Part shown: positions 63,014 through 64,000 of the stretch, piece after piece
How positions within the stretch are numbered: the first letter of the stretch is position 1
Layout: every line of letters starts with the position of its first letter
NCBI GenBank assembly: GCA_009741485.1
Contig: CM019217.1
Coordinates: 48,845,153 to 48,909,152 of the forward strand
Origin: Malurus cyaneus samueli
Taxonomy: Eukaryota > Chordata > Aves > Passeriformes > Maluridae
Direction of reading: 5' to 3'
Length of the DNA: 64,000 bases
Translations under genes and position numbers: made by a program
Notes under the pieces: generated by a model
Told to the model about the DNA's origin: nothing
Database searches by the model: none
The model's input: only the letters and a program-made list of their open reading frames with translations

Positions 63014-64000
63014 GTAGGAGTCAGTTTTTTGTCTCGTGTGAGCACTGTTTGACTGCAGCAGGCTATTTCTGCTGTCTGAGAGTATTTCCTGGGTTAGACA
63101 AGTCCTAGGAAGCATATTCGAAAACCGTTTTTCTCAGCAGTGCTTCCCTTCCTGCAGCTGCGGTTTTTAATGTGGTATCTCAAAGAGTACTCTTTAATGT
63201 GCTTCTTAAACAAAGCTTTTTAAAATCAGAAGGTGAGTGAAGAGGAGTGAAATAGGATTATTTCCTACCTGGCAAGCAGCAGTTAAAACTTTTTTTTTTA
63301 ATTTCAGGTGATACTCAGCTTTTAGTAATAGCCCTACAGTTTTAGTTTTTTTCCCAGCTTTGGATATGAATTGTTCTTTTTTTGTAGGACAAGACTGCAA
63401 ATTTCAGTCCAGATCTTAAGTGTTGAATGTCCTCAGGGTCTAAAATAAGCTGAGGGTAGCACATTCTAGTTTAAAAAAAAGTAAAAGGCAAAAAGCCTTC
63501 ATTTTGATTGTTCTGCATGACTGAACAGGATCCTACCAGAATCCCACTCATCTCATTATGAAAAACAAACATAGGAGAGCATCTTTGGGTGCATGCAGCA
63601 TTAGTGACTTTAGTTTTGTTGTTTTAAAATCACACCCTTTTATACAGCTGAAAATGTGTTTTGAAACTGTTCTGTGATAACTTAGCAAGTGTTATTTGTT
63701 GAAATGGCTCCACTAAGAAACAGGAAAAGAAGGCAAAGTAAGATCTTGGCTTAGGATGTACCAACATTGACTGAAATGCATGATTATTCTGGTGATCATC
63801 AGACCTTTAAATTTATAGGAGTGTTTGCTTGATGTCAGTTCATGCGCAGGGTGGTCAGTGGAGCCACTGAGCAGCTGCATCAGTATGACCTTTCCTTTTT
63901 TGTTTTGGCATGAATTGTGCCATTTTGCCTGCCGCTTCTTAGCAGGCCCTTGCAGCCTGCATCCCACTACTGCTGGACTGTGTCCTTGTCTTCTGCAAGT
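63014..64000 (+). other. INTS12: INTS12 intron 5, left part
   Basis: I looked for the next INTS12 exon (a Gln/Lys/Pro-rich continuation) and did not find it before the window ends. No repeat recognised. Confidence 0.7.

Noticed and set aside
1..64000. CRISPR arrays, bacterial operons, tRNA or rRNA genes
   Set aside because: Nothing fits: no spaced repeats, no ribosome-binding-site/ORF chains, no cloverleaf I could recognise. The window is clearly vertebrate intron-exon DNA.

Overview
The window is vertebrate nuclear DNA, most likely from a bird. It is AT-rich and intron-dominated with a single CpG island. The interspersed repeats I can recognise are all CR1-type LINE fragments (the dominant avian/sauropsid retroposon), and I see no Alu, B1 or L1 sequence. 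The species cannot be told from the sequence alone.

Two genes lie head to head and share one CpG-island promoter at about 50.2-50.63 kb. Leftward on the minus strand is GSTCD (glutathione S-transferase C-terminal domain containing). I reconstructed all 11 coding exons from 46740 down to the stop at 1222. Every exon has an AG acceptor and a GT donor in matching phase, giving a 627-residue protein, plus a probable non-coding first exon ending at 50431. Rightward on the plus strand is INTS12 (Integrator complex subunit 12). It has a probable non-coding first exon ending at 50606 and four coding exons between 56258 and 63013, covering residues 1-217 including the complete PHD finger. The rest of INTS12 lies past the right edge.

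Layout: 1 to about 670 is sequence beyond the GSTCD 3' end. 670-1221 is the likely GSTCD 3' UTR. 1222-13589 holds exons 12 to 6, which encode the methyltransferase-like half. 13590-40436 is one 26.8-kb intron. 40437-46761 holds exons 5 to 2, which encode the GST-like half. 46762-50430 is intron 1. 50.2-51.3 kb is the promoter island, followed by a purine-rich minisatellite and a second GC-rich block. 51.7-52.7 kb holds a decayed CR1. 56.2-63.0 kb holds the INTS12 exons. The INTS12/GSTCD head-to-head pair is also known in mammals.

I found no bacterial, CRISPR, tRNA, rRNA or intact mobile-element genes and no clearly new gene system. The points most worth a second look are the purine-strand minisatellite just inside INTS12 intron 1, the giant GSTCD intron exactly between its two domains, a tandem repeat with a perfect palindrome just inside an INTS12 intron, two CTCF-like sites, and a candidate conserved element in INTS12 intron 4.
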